A DNA stretch of 64,000 bases, taken from Thalassolituus alkanivorans (GTDB lineage Bacteria > Pseudomonadota > Gammaproteobacteria > Pseudomonadales > Oceanobacteraceae). The stretch is taken from positions 62,001 to 126,000 of the forward strand of contig NZ_JAJAEL010000012.1 in the NCBI RefSeq assembly GCF_020447205.1, written 5' to 3'. Of this stretch, positions 16,683 to 24,415 are shown one piece after another. How positions within the stretch are numbered: position 1 is the stretch's first letter; the number at the start of each line of letters is the position of its first letter. The position numbers and the translations under genes are program-made. Below the pieces are notes generated by a model, which ran no database searches, had not been told where the DNA came from, and was given only the letters and a program-made list of their open reading frames with translations.

Positions 16683-18109
16683 GTATCGGATTGCTCAATC
16701 AGTTTTGAATGAAGTGCTTTTACAGCACTGGCGTAGTCGCTGTCGCTGACCAGGAACATGATGTCCACCTGACGCATGGCCTGGTGTACCGAGTGAATAT
16801 TCACCCCGGCATCGGACAGTGCTCCGGCGGCCTTTTGCAACAGACCGGTAATTTTCATGTCGCTGCCGATGGCGCTGACCATGGCCAGTTTTTCGACGCG
16901 GATATCGGCCTGCTGATAGGCTTGCTGTACGCGTTCCATCAGCCAGTTAATCCGGCGTTTATTACCTTTTAAATAAAAGGTAACGGTGTTGGCGTTAAAA
17001 TCTTTGGTCAGTACCCGTACCCCGGATTCCAGTACCAGATCATTCATGCGCTGGCTGTAGGACGGATCGCCGACCATATCCTGATCGAAAATCTCCAGAG
17101 CCCAGACATTGCGTGTTCCGGCAATAATTTCCACTTTAGGAGTACTACTACAGTAGTCGCTGTGAATCACAGTGCCACTGTGTTCCGGCTCAAAGGTGTT
17201 TTTAATGCGCAGCAGAATATTCTGTTTGCGCAGCCCGGCGGCGGCACGCGGGTGAATGGCTTCCATCCCGAGGTTGGCCAGCTGGTCGGCCACGTCGTAG
17301 TTGGTCTGGCCGATCGGGTGCACTTTGCCATCACCAACCAGCACAGGGTCGGCGGTGCTTAAGTGGTATTCCTTGTGAATAACGGCTTCGCGCGCGCCGG
17401 TAATGGTGGCGATTTTGCTGAAGGTCATTTCGCTGTAGCCACGGTCAAAGGTGCGCATCAGCCCTTCGCGGCACTGGGTGTAACCGGTGACGATGGGCAT
17501 TTCTGTGCTCATATCGACATCGCTGAAGGCCTGGGCAATATGGTCGTCCAGATTCAGCTGCTCGTCGGAGCGCCAGTTGGTGAGGTCGATAAAGCGTGCG
17601 TTCACATCGTGGCTGCGCAGCAGTTGCACGGAGTTAAAGGCACTGTGTGCTTCACCCAGTGCACTGAGCATTTCGCGTACACGATGCAGGTGATCATCCA
17701 GCTGGAAGTGGCCGAAGCTGCACACCACTTCCAGATGCTCGAGGCATTCCTGCACATCACGCATACGCTCCTGAATAAACTGGTCCGCGCGTTTATGCAT
17801 CATGCTGTCCGGGGCAAACATTTCAGCATTGACCGCCAGCATGTTGTTCAGTACTTCATGCAGTTTGTCCTGCCATGGGCGCTTTTCATCCATTTCGGCA
17901 AACAGGGCATACACACCCGGTTCACCGCTTTTTTTATGCTCGAGCAGACCATTGGTCATACCGGCGTAAGCAGAAACGACAAATACGCGCTGGTACAGGG
18001 TTTCGCCCTGCGTCTGGTGCTGGTACGGACGCAGCCAGATATTGTGCAGAACATCCTGGTACTGACTCATCGACGTGCCGCCGATTTTTTCTACCGTATG
18101 CAGAGTCAT
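16658..18109 (-). CDS. ask: aspartate kinase of the ectoine pathway
   Basis: 483 residues, close to the Ask_Ect subfamily dedicated to ectoine synthesis. It phosphorylates aspartate at the head of the aspartate-semialdehyde branch, and a pathway copy escapes amino-acid feedback. The N-terminal kinase motif VEKIGGTSM is present, as are C-terminal ACT domains (AMVSAIGSDMKITGLL; GVNIHSVHQAM). It starts 11 bp after the ectC stop in the order ectA-ectB-ectC-ask, as in many marine halotolerant bacteria. The 3' end overlaps the TPR gene by 25 bp. Confidence 0.93.
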   Translation of the reverse strand: MTLHTVEKIGGTSMSQYQDVLHNIWLRPYQHQTQGETLYQRVFVVSAYAGMTNGLLEHKKSGEPGVYALFAEMDEKRPWQDKLHEVLNNMLAVNAEMFAPDSMMHKRADQFIQERMRDVQECLEHLEVVCSFGHFQLDDHLHRVREMLSALGEAHSAFNSVQLLRSHDVNARFIDLTNWRSDEQLNLDDHIAQAFSDVDMSTEMPIVTGYTQCREGLMRTFDRGYSEMTFSKIATITGAREAVIHKEYHLSTADPVLVGDGKVHPIGQTNYDVADQLANLGMEAIHPRAAAGLRKQNILLRIKNTFEPEHSGTVIHSDYCSSTPKVEIIAGTRNVWALEIFDQDMVGDPSYSQRMNDLVLESGVRVLTKDFNANTVTFYLKGNKRRINWLMERVQQAYQQADIRVEKLAMVSAIGSDMKITGLLQKAAGALSDAGVNIHSVHQAMRQVDIMFLVSDSDYASAVKALHSKLIEQSDTWPDQKTA

Positions 18110-18120
18110 GGGGTCTCCTT

Positions 18121-18519
18121 TCAGGCTTTCAGAGGGTCGGCATCCAATGCATAAACGCCGTCTTTGTCGTGTACTTCGTTGCCGATTAATGGCGGATTAA
18201 AGACACAGGCCATCTGCATATCGCTGAAACCGCGCAGCAGGTGCTGATCGTGTTTGTCGAGCACGTACAGGGTGCCGGGCTTGATCGGATAAACCTTGCC
18301 GTCGGCGGTGGTTTCGATTTCGCCTTCGCCGCTGATGCAGTACACCGATTCAAGGTGGTTCTGATACCAGATAGGGGTTTCGGTTCCGGCAAAAATGGTG
18401 GTGATGTGGAAGGAGAAGCCCATGTTGTCTTCTTTCAGCAGCATACGCACACTTTTCCAGTTGCCGCCGTTGATATTACGTGGGGAGTTTTCGCATTCTT
18501 CCAGAGTTCTTACGATCAT
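18121..18519 (-). CDS. ectC: L-ectoine synthase
   Basis: 132 residues, the standard length. EctC is a cupin enzyme that closes N-gamma-acetyl-diaminobutyrate to ectoine. The starting [21 protein letters not shown], the metal-site region ([14 protein letters not shown]) and the C-terminal [18 protein letters not shown] are canonical. It is separated from ectB by 88 bp that contain a large hairpin, and from ask by 11 bp. The ribosome site is weak (GAGTAA). Confidence 0.96.
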   Translation of the reverse strand: MIVRTLEECENSPRNINGGNWKSVRMLLKEDNMGFSFHITTIFAGTETPIWYQNHLESVYCISGEGEIETTADGKVYPIKPGTLYVLDKHDQHLLRGFSDMQMACVFNPPLIGNEVHDKDGVYALDADPLKA

Positions 18520-18544
18520 AGTGATTACTCGTTATCGGTTGGAT

Positions 18545-18580
18545 AAACCGCCAGCCGGGTTTCCCGGCGGCTGGCGGTTT
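18545..18580 (-). other. large hairpin between ectB and ectC
   Basis: AAACCGCCAGCC (18545-18556) pairs perfectly with GGCTGGCGGTTT (18569-18580), and an inner GGG/CCC adds three pairs. On the transcribed strand it lies between ectB and ectC with no long U-run after it. It could attenuate readthrough or protect the ectAB message, giving unequal ectAB and ectC-ask levels. Confidence 0.6.
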
Positions 18581-18607
18581 TCTGATAGGCAATTAGGAGG
18601 GAGATGC

Positions 18608-19873
18608 TCAGGAGGCTTTGGAAATCTGCTCCGCCATCACATCGCCGATGCACTCGGCAAGAATGCCAAGGCCGGCTTTCAGGGTGTCTTCTTCGATGGT
18701 CAGTGGCGTCAGGATTTTTACCACCTGGCCGTCGGAACCGCTGGTTTCAATAACCAGGCCGCGCTTGAACGCCAGCTCGGTGATGCGGCTGGCAACCTGA
18801 CCGTTCACACATTCCAGACCCTGCATAATGCCGCGCCCTTTGTGCTTCATCTGGCCGCCGTGCTCGGCCTGAATTTCTTTCAGGCGGCTGCGGATCAGCT
18901 GCGCTTTTTTCTTCACGCTCTGGCTGAAGCTGTCATCTGCCCAGTAGGTTTCCAGCGCCATGCGGGCGGTAATAAAGGCATGGTTATTACCGCGGAAGGT
19001 ACCGTTGTGCTCGCCTGGCTTCCAGGTATCGAGTTTTTCTTTCAAAAGCACAATGGCCATTGGCAGACCGTAGCCGCTGAGGGATTTAGACAGGGTGATA
19101 ACGTCCGGCTCGATACCGAATTCTTCAAAGCTGAAGAAGGTACCGCTGCGGCCACAACCTGCCTGAATATCGTCGACAATCAGCAGCATGTTGTAACGCT
19201 TACACAGCGCCTGCAGGCCCAGCATCCAGGCGGCAGAAGCGCTGTTCAGGCCACCTTCGCCCTGAATACATTCAACGATCACGGCGGCCGGGTGTCCCAG
19301 ACCTGAAGAGCCGTCCTGCAACGCTTTTTCAAAATAATGCAGCGTATTGAAATCGCCGAGATAACCGTCGTACGGCATAAACTGCACACCCGGCAGCGGC
19401 ATGCCGATGGCGTTTTTGTAGTAGTTATTGGCAGTCACTGCGGCGGCGCCCTGAGTCACGCCGTGGAAACCATTGGTGAACGACACAATGGTCTGACGGC
19501 CGGTATTTTTGCGCGCAATCTTCAGTGCCGCTTCCACCGCATTGGTACCGGTCGGGCCGGTAAACTGCACTTTGTACTTCATTTTACGCGGCTTGAGGAT
19601 GCGCTCGTTGAAGCTTTGCAGGAACGCTGTTTTAGCCTCGGTATGCATGTCCAGGCCATGGGTGATGCTGTCCGACTCGATGTATTCCAGCAGGGCTTTC
19701 TTAAACACCGGGTTGTTGTGCCCGTAGTTCAGCGTGCCGGCGCCACCGAGGAAGTCGATGTATTCATTGCCTTCGTTGTCAGTGAGGATGGCGTTCTGTG
19801 CCTTGGTGAAAGTCACCGGAAAAGAGCGGCAGTAGCCACGCACGTTGGATTCGAGTTCGTGATAGATATCCAT
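18608..19873 (-). CDS. ectB: L-2,4-diaminobutyrate:2-oxoglutarate aminotransferase
   Basis: 421 residues, class III PLP aminotransferase. It makes diaminobutyrate from aspartate semialdehyde and glutamate, the first committed ectoine step. Visible: NYGHNNP, TGPTGTNAVEAALK, LIVDDIQAGCGRSG, and the PLP lysine in LSKSLSGYGLP. It starts 8 bp downstream of the ectA stop. Confidence 0.95.
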   Translation of the reverse strand: MDIYHELESNVRGYCRSFPVTFTKAQNAILTDNEGNEYIDFLGGAGTLNYGHNNPVFKKALLEYIESDSITHGLDMHTEAKTAFLQSFNERILKPRKMKYKVQFTGPTGTNAVEAALKIARKNTGRQTIVSFTNGFHGVTQGAAAVTANNYYKNAIGMPLPGVQFMPYDGYLGDFNTLHYFEKALQDGSSGLGHPAAVIVECIQGEGGLNSASAAWMLGLQALCKRYNMLLIVDDIQAGCGRSGTFFSFEEFGIEPDVITLSKSLSGYGLPMAIVLLKEKLDTWKPGEHNGTFRGNNHAFITARMALETYWADDSFSQSVKKKAQLIRSRLKEIQAEHGGQMKHKGRGIMQGLECVNGQVASRITELAFKRGLVIETSGSDGQVVKILTPLTIEEDTLKAGLGILAECIGDVMAEQISKAS

Positions 19874-19881
19874 GGTGTTTT

Positions 19882-20424
19882 TTACTCCTGTGCAAAAAGC
19901 ATGAAGGGACCAATATGAACCAGCGTTTCGCTGTCGTGAGCGCCGCCAAAGTGTTGTTCGCGGTCAAACAGTTCGCTGGTCTGGAGAGGGGCGCCAAGGC
20001 TGTGAGCCAGGCGACGGAAGGTATTCCACGAGGCATCGTTGCCCGGTGTGATACTGGTGTGCAGGTGATGCACAACGTGTTGATGGCGCTTAAGCAGCGC
20101 GTGCAGCATGCGACTGGCAAGACCCTGACCGCGGGCTTTGCTGTCGACCGCAACCTGCCAGACGAACAGCGTGTCGGGCTGGTGCGGCAGGCGATAGCCG
20201 GAGATAAAGCCGACCATCTCGCCGTTCTGTTCTGCCACGATGGCAGTGTCGGCAAAGTGCGAACACTGCAGCAGGTTGCAGTACATTGAATTGACATCTA
20301 AAGGCTTGCAGCGCTCAACCAGAGAGAAAGCGGCATGGCCGTCGGTTGCTGCAGGCTTCCGGAAGGTAATATTGTTTTGATCTGTAATGTTTTTTTCTGA
20401 CGTTTCTGTCGAAAAAGTATCCAT
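19882..20424 (-). CDS. ectA: L-2,4-diaminobutyrate N-gamma-acetyltransferase
   Basis: 180-residue GNAT acetyltransferase, first gene of the ectoine operon. The acetyl-CoA loop VAVDSKARGQGLASRML and family segments LDVNSMYCNLLQCSHF and HLHTSITPGNDAS are present. The first ~20 residues are variable. The upstream 157 bp carry a promoter overlapped by two EctR-like sites. Confidence 0.95.
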   Translation of the reverse strand: MDTFSTETSEKNITDQNNITFRKPAATDGHAAFSLVERCKPLDVNSMYCNLLQCSHFADTAIVAEQNGEMVGFISGYRLPHQPDTLFVWQVAVDSKARGQGLASRMLHALLKRHQHVVHHLHTSITPGNDASWNTFRRLAHSLGAPLQTSELFDREQHFGGAHDSETLVHIGPFMLFAQE

Positions 20425-20514
20425 TTCTCGCTTTCAGTTGCCACGTACCGATTAATCAGCCTGAATTTTATTCAGTTTGGCTAAGAATTAATCATTACGG
20501 CAACTGCCATTTAC

Positions 20515-20540
20515 TTAGAACCCTAAACAATTTAGCATCG
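20515..20540. promoter_or_regulatory. candidate EctR operator, site 1
   Basis: It contains the perfect palindrome CTAAA-CAA-TTTAG (20523-20535) preceded by TTAGAACC and followed by CATCG. Twenty of 26 positions match site 2 at the start of the regulator gene. It covers the predicted ectA -10 element. EctR-type MarR repressors are known to bind imperfect palindromes at ect promoters. Confidence 0.6.
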
Positions 20541-20557
20541 TGGTAATTTATTTACAA
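20529..20557 (-). promoter_or_regulatory. predicted ectA promoter
   Basis: On the minus strand TTGTAA (-35, at 20557-20552) and TAAATT (-10, at 20534-20529) are separated by exactly 17 nt. The -35 lies in operator-like site 3 and the -10 in site 1, as expected for a promoter repressed by EctR. Confidence 0.5.
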
Positions 20558-20568
20558 CTCTAAATAAA
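20549..20568. promoter_or_regulatory. candidate EctR operator, site 3
   Basis: The inverted repeat TATTTA-N6-TAAATA (20549-20566) contains TTACAACTCTAAATAA, which resembles TTAGAACCCTAAACAA of site 1. It sits between the divergent ectA and cheW genes, 13 bp before the cheW start at 20582, so it could control both directions. Confidence 0.45.
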
Positions 20569-20581
20569 ACGAGGTGAGCTG

Positions 20582-21004
20582 ATGAATGCTCAGAAATGGC
20601 TCACATTCCGCCTGGATGAAACCTGTTACTGCCTGCCGGTGCGTCAGGTGCGTGAAGTTGCGCACTTTCAGCCGCCGGAGCCTGTTCCCGGTGCGCCGGC
20701 GGTGGTGTCGGGCATCATTAATCAGCGCGGTGATGTGGTCACTGTACTGGATGGCAGGGCGCTGCTGGGGCTGGCTGCTCAGGAAGCCACGGATGACAGC
20801 CGTATCATGACGCTGGAACTGGAGCATGAAGTGGTCGGCATGGTGATTGATCAGGTGCAGGAAATCATAGAGCTCAATGAATCGGATATTGAGCCGCCAG
20901 CGCAGACGCAGGCACTGATTCTGGGGACTTATCAGCAGGGTGATGAGTTGCTGGTTGCTCTTAATGCCGATCAGCTGGGAAAACTGCCGGAGGCCGATGG
21001 ATAA
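20582..21004 (+). CDS. stand-alone CheW-domain protein
   Basis: 140 residues, a single CheW/SH3-like scaffold domain (WLTFRLDETCYCLPVRQVREV; GIINQRGDVVTVLD; VGMVIDQVQEII). CheW couples chemoreceptors to CheA kinases. No receptor or kinase is adjacent; the nearest chemosensory genes are the Pil-Chp set 26 kb away, which has its own CheW homologues. GAGGTGAGCTG precedes the ATG. It is divergent from ectA, and its stop overlaps the regulator's first ATG by one base, so this gene and ectR are probably co-transcribed. A role linking osmostress to motility is speculation. Confidence 0.88.
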   Translation: MNAQKWLTFRLDETCYCLPVRQVREVAHFQPPEPVPGAPAVVSGIINQRGDVVTVLDGRALLGLAAQEATDDSRIMTLELEHEVVGMVIDQVQEIIELNESDIEPPAQTQALILGTYQQGDELLVALNADQLGKLPEADG

Positions 21005-21552
21005 TGAATGTTTTGAACCCTAACGATGTTAGAATCGGCTCTTATCAGAATGATCCGGACAACGACATGAACCGCTATGATGAGGTGCTGGTAGCCCTGC
21101 GCCGTATTATCCGCGCCACCGATCTGCACTCGCGCCAGCTGAGTAAAATTGCTGGTCTGACCGCGCCGCAGTTATTGATTCTGCAATTGCTGCGCCAGCA
21201 CACCGAATTAACGGTGGGTGAGGTTGCCCAGCGCGTGAGCCTGTCGCAGGCGACGGTGACCACCATTATCGACCGTTTGGAAAAACGCGGTTTTGTTAAG
21301 CGTGAGCGCGGCAGTGCCGATAAGCGCAAAGTCTACGTGTATCTGACGCCGGAGGCGGATGCGGTGTTGCTGAATGCCCCGAAACCGCTGCAGGAAAGCT
21401 TTGTGCAGCAGTATCAGGATCTGCACGACTGGGAGCAGACGATGATTCTCAGCTCGCTCGAGCGGGTCGCCTATATGATGGATGCCCAGCATATCGACGC
21501 TTCGCCGGTACTGGATGTGGGCGCTCTCGACCGCGTAGACCGCGACGCCTGA
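21004..21552 (+). CDS. ectR: MarR-family regulator, EctR-type
   Basis: 182 residues from ATG 21004, which overlaps the cheW stop and has GGAGG 10 nt upstream; 161 residues if ATG 21067 (MNRYDEVLVALRRI) is used, where homology to EctR/MarR proteins begins. Winged helix: LTVGEVAQRVSLSQATVTTIIDRLEKRGFVKRERGSADKRKVYVYLT. EctR repressors control ectABC-ask in methylotrophic and marine bacteria, and this gene lies next to the ect operon. An operator-like repeat at 21012-21037 suggests autoregulation. Confidence 0.83.
   Translation: MNVLNPNDVRIGSYQNDPDNDMNRYDEVLVALRRIIRATDLHSRQLSKIAGLTAPQLLILQLLRQHTELTVGEVAQRVSLSQATVTTIIDRLEKRGFVKRERGSADKRKVYVYLTPEADAVLLNAPKPLQESFVQQYQDLHDWEQTMILSSLERVAYMMDAQHIDASPVLDVGALDRVDRDA
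21012..21037. promoter_or_regulatory. candidate EctR operator, site 2 (autoregulatory)
   Basis: It contains the perfect palindrome CTAAC-GAT-GTTAG (21020-21032), preceded by GAACC and followed by AATCG as in site 1. It lies in the first codons of the long form of ectR, or in the 5' leader if ATG 21067 is the true start. Confidence 0.5.
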
Positions 21553-21834
21553 GTCGTGACGCCTTATCCGAATCCCCGACCTTTACCCCTGCCAAACGTG
21601 CCACTTATGGCCTGATAAGCACAAAGCCTGTTCCTGACCTGCACCAATGGCGGACGGCATCAGGCCGTCTTTCGGGTATAATGGCGCGCCTGCACCTGCC
21701 CGGCGTCCGGTTTTCACTGCGCCCGACAAAGAGGACAAGCGCCAGCCGTTGGACTGAATTAGCGGCTGAGGTTCATGAATTCGTCATCCTCGCTGTGCTA
21801 CTCAATGCAGGCCCTCATATTCTGGAGAATTTCT

Positions 21835-23016
21835 ATGACTGACGTAGTAATCGTTGCCGCTACCCGTACCGCTATTGGCTCATTTGCCGGCTCACTGGCC
21901 AGTGTTCAGGCGGTGGATCTGGGTGCGACGGTAATCCGTTCATTGCTGGAAAAAACCGGCATCAATCCGGCCGAAGTCGATGAAGTGCTGATGGGCCAGG
22001 TATTAACCGCCGCAGCGGGCCAGAACCCGGCACGTCAGGCGGCGATCAAAGGCGGTCTGGCCGATACCACGCCGGCGATGACCATTAACAAGGTGTGTGG
22101 CTCCGGTCTGAAAGCACTGCATCTGGCGGCTCAGGCGATTAAAGCCGGTGATGCAGACCTGATTATTGCCGGTGGTCAGGAATCTATGTCCAATGCGCCC
22201 CACGCTCTGCCAAATTCACGCAATGGTCAGCGTATGGGACCGTGGAACATGGTCGACACCATGATTGTGGATGGCCTGTGGGATGCGTTTAACGATTACC
22301 ACATGGGTATCACTGCCGAAAATATCGCTGATGAGTATCAGATTTCCCGTGAAGAGCAGGACGCATTTGCCGCCGCTTCACAGGAAAAAGCGCTGGCTGC
22401 GATTGCTGCCGGTAAGTTCAAAGATGAAATCACTCCGGTGGTAATTCCACAGCGCAAAGGCGACCCTAAGGTATTCGATACCGACGAAAACCCACGCGCT
22501 GGCACCACGGCTGCCAAGCTGGCTGAAATGCGTCCGGCCTTTAAGAAAGACGGCAGCGTTACCGCGGGTAATGCCTCTTCACTGAATGACGGTGCCGCCG
22601 CAGTGATGCTGGCCAGCCGTGAAAAAGCCGAAGCGCTGGGCCTGCCGATTCTGGCCACCATCAAAGCCTATGCGAATGCCGGTGTTGACCCGAAAATCAT
22701 GGGTACCGGCCCGATTCCGGCGACGAAAAAGTGTCTGGAAAAAGCCGGCTGGACTCTGGCCGATCTGGATCTGGTCGAAGCCAACGAAGCCTTTGCCGTG
22801 CAGGCGCTGTCGGTTAATAAAGGTCTGGGCTGGGATGCAGACAAGATCAACGTTAATGGCGGTGCTATCGCTCTGGGTCACCCGATTGGTGCATCAGGCT
22901 GCCGTATTTTTGTATCGCTGCTGCATGAAATGATGCGCCGTGATGCGAAAAAAGGTCTGGCAACCCTGTGTATCGGTGGTGGTATGGGTGTTGCTCTGGC
23001 GGTAGAGCGTGCTTAA
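21835..23016 (+). CDS. acetyl-CoA C-acetyltransferase (thiolase)
   Basis: 393 residues from ATG 21835 with GGAG upstream; an in-frame ATG at 21775 adds an improbable leader. It condenses two acetyl-CoA to acetoacetyl-CoA or cleaves it. The catalytic residues are Cys88 in NKVCGSG, His (~349) in GHPIGASG and Cys (~379) in CIGGGMG. It is of the PhaA/AtoB type, so it may feed PHA synthesis (compare phaZ at 5061), but no phaB or phaC is adjacent. The 282 bp before it hold a TATAAT at 21677-21682 without a good -35. Confidence 0.92.
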   Translation: MTDVVIVAATRTAIGSFAGSLASVQAVDLGATVIRSLLEKTGINPAEVDEVLMGQVLTAAAGQNPARQAAIKGGLADTTPAMTINKVCGSGLKALHLAAQAIKAGDADLIIAGGQESMSNAPHALPNSRNGQRMGPWNMVDTMIVDGLWDAFNDYHMGITAENIADEYQISREEQDAFAAASQEKALAAIAAGKFKDEITPVVIPQRKGDPKVFDTDENPRAGTTAAKLAEMRPAFKKDGSVTAGNASSLNDGAAAVMLASREKAEALGLPILATIKAYANAGVDPKIMGTGPIPATKKCLEKAGWTLADLDLVEANEAFAVQALSVNKGLGWDADKINVNGGAIALGHPIGASGCRIFVSLLHEMMRRDAKKGLATLCIGGGMGVALAVERA

Positions 23017-23037
23017 GCACGGCTTTTGCCGGGTAGA

Positions 23038-23107
23038 ATCCGGGGACTGAAATTCGGAGATTGAAATCCGGGGACTGAAATCCGGGGACTGAAATCCGGG
23101 TTCTGAA
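23038..23107 (+). repeat. 14-bp tandem repeat, five copies
   Basis: Five consecutive 14-bp units of ATCCGGGGACTGAA: units 1, 3 and 4 are identical, units 2 and 5 have 3 and 2 changes. They lie between the thiolase stop and its terminator. They would be in the 3' untranslated part of the message. Confidence 0.85.
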
Positions 23108-23118
23108 ACCGGGAAAAT

Positions 23119-23147
23119 AAAAAGGGCAGCTAAGGCTGCCCTTTTTT
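23119..23147. terminator. bidirectional intrinsic terminator
   Basis: AAAAAGGGCAGC/GCTGCCCTTTTT with a 4-nt loop lies between the convergent thiolase and DKNYY genes. Confidence 0.9.
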
Positions 23148-23157
23148 ATTCAGCGCA

Positions 23158-24240
23158 TTATTGCGCGGCTTTTTCGGCGAGTTGTTTTACAACCTTGCCG
23201 TTCATATACAACGCATAGCGGTCACGGGCTTCGGACTGAGTTTCGTCATCCCAGTCGGTGACCACAAAGCTGTCGTAATCGACATCGTGCAGTATCTGCG
23301 TCGGCTCGTAGCTCTCGCGGTGATAAATATGTCTGGCGTCTTTCAGATAGCCGCGATTCAGAACTTCCATGGTTTGCGGATCGGCTCCGGCAATCGGTGC
23401 TGAACGCTCACCGATCAGGTCGTAGACGGCGGCACGGTCACGGGCGTAGCCATCGGTATCGGGTAACAGCACAAAGCTTGGCGCATCGGCCATCGGCAAA
23501 ATAATTTTTTCCAGGTAGTAAATGTGCTGGCGGTCTTTGGCCAGAAACGGCGTAATAATACTGATTTCATCCGGGTTCACTTCGCCAATGCGCTCAGCAT
23601 CGTAATACAGCGTGGTGCCGGAAAGGGCATAGGCGGACGGGCTGCCCCAGGCATCCGGCACCCGTTTGAACTGTGCCGGGTCAGCACCGGGAATGGCCTT
23701 GCCGCCGAGGTAAATCTTTTGGTTATCGACCCAGTATTCCTCGTCACTGTCCAGCGCCCGGAAAGATGCAGCGTCGGCATCCGCCAGCAGTTCTCCGCGG
23801 AAATACACCTGCTTATTATCGCGGGCATAACCTTGGGAATAATAATTGTTGCCCAGCACCTCAAAGGTTTCGCTGTCGGCTGCGGCGACAGGACGGGCGT
23901 TGTAATACACCTGATTATTGACGTTGGAATAACCACTGCTGGCGATGCCGTTTAAGGCATTTTTCAGCAGCGAGCCATAGCCGAACACACTCAGTGCCAG
24001 CACGATAATGACGGTGGCGCCCAGGGTCAGGGTACGGCCGGAAATACCGAACAGCTCTGCACCGAATATCCAGTACAGCGCGCACAACGGAATGGGGTAA
24101 CAAAGGAAGATCATCATGCCGATGATATGTTCGCGGTTATTTTCTGAACCCGGTGCATCAAATGCCATCGGCGACATCATCATGACCATTGGCCAGAACA
24201 GCAGCATCATGGTGGTTATGATCTGAAAGATTAAAAGCAT
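23158..24240 (-). CDS. DKNYY-repeat membrane protein
   Basis: 360 residues. Two or three hydrophobic helices in the first ~95 residues (MLLIFQIITTMMLLFWPMVMMM; MIFLCYPIPLCALYWIFG; GATVIIVLALSVFGYG) are followed by an exposed domain of DKNYY-family repeats, each roughly 'D-aromatic-VYY-G...-AD..F..L': GYARDNKQVYFRGELL, VDNQKIYLGGKAIPGAD, AKDRQHIYYLEKI. The family is common on bacterial surfaces but has no known function. It is a single gene between two terminators of nearly the same sequence. Confidence 0.8.
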   Translation of the reverse strand: MLLIFQIITTMMLLFWPMVMMMSPMAFDAPGSENNREHIIGMMIFLCYPIPLCALYWIFGAELFGISGRTLTLGATVIIVLALSVFGYGSLLKNALNGIASSGYSNVNNQVYYNARPVAAADSETFEVLGNNYYSQGYARDNKQVYFRGELLADADAASFRALDSDEEYWVDNQKIYLGGKAIPGADPAQFKRVPDAWGSPSAYALSGTTLYYDAERIGEVNPDEISIITPFLAKDRQHIYYLEKIILPMADAPSFVLLPDTDGYARDRAAVYDLIGERSAPIAGADPQTMEVLNRGYLKDARHIYHRESYEPTQILHDVDYDSFVVTDWDDETQSEARDRYALYMNGKVVKQLAEKAAQ

Positions 24241-24361
24241 CGGAATATCCTTTCCGTAAGAGTGGCAAGGTTGTCAGCCGGCCGCATGCCGGAGCAAAAA
24301 AGCATCATACAAAAAACGGCCAGCAACGGCTTTCCATTTTTATTGATAGTTTGCCTGATAT

Positions 24362-24391
24362 AAAAAAGGGCAGCGGATGCTGCCCTTTTTT
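24362..24391. terminator. intrinsic terminator after the large lipoprotein gene
   Basis: AAAAAAGGGCAGC/GCTGCCCTTTTTT with a 4-nt loop. On the minus strand it follows the lipoprotein gene ending at 24416. It is nearly identical to the hairpin at 23119-23147 beyond the DKNYY gene. Confidence 0.85.
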
Positions 24392-24415
24392 ATTCCCTGC
24401 TTTGTTCTATGGCTG

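Noticed and set aside
17363-18154. Long open frame of 263 codons antisense to ask
   Set aside because: It is a shadow of the clearly homologous aspartate kinase gene, and its translation has no family features.
21677-21682. TATAAT as the thiolase promoter
   Set aside because: The -10 is perfect, but no hexamer resembling TTGACA is found 16-18 nt upstream, so it is not listed as a promoter.
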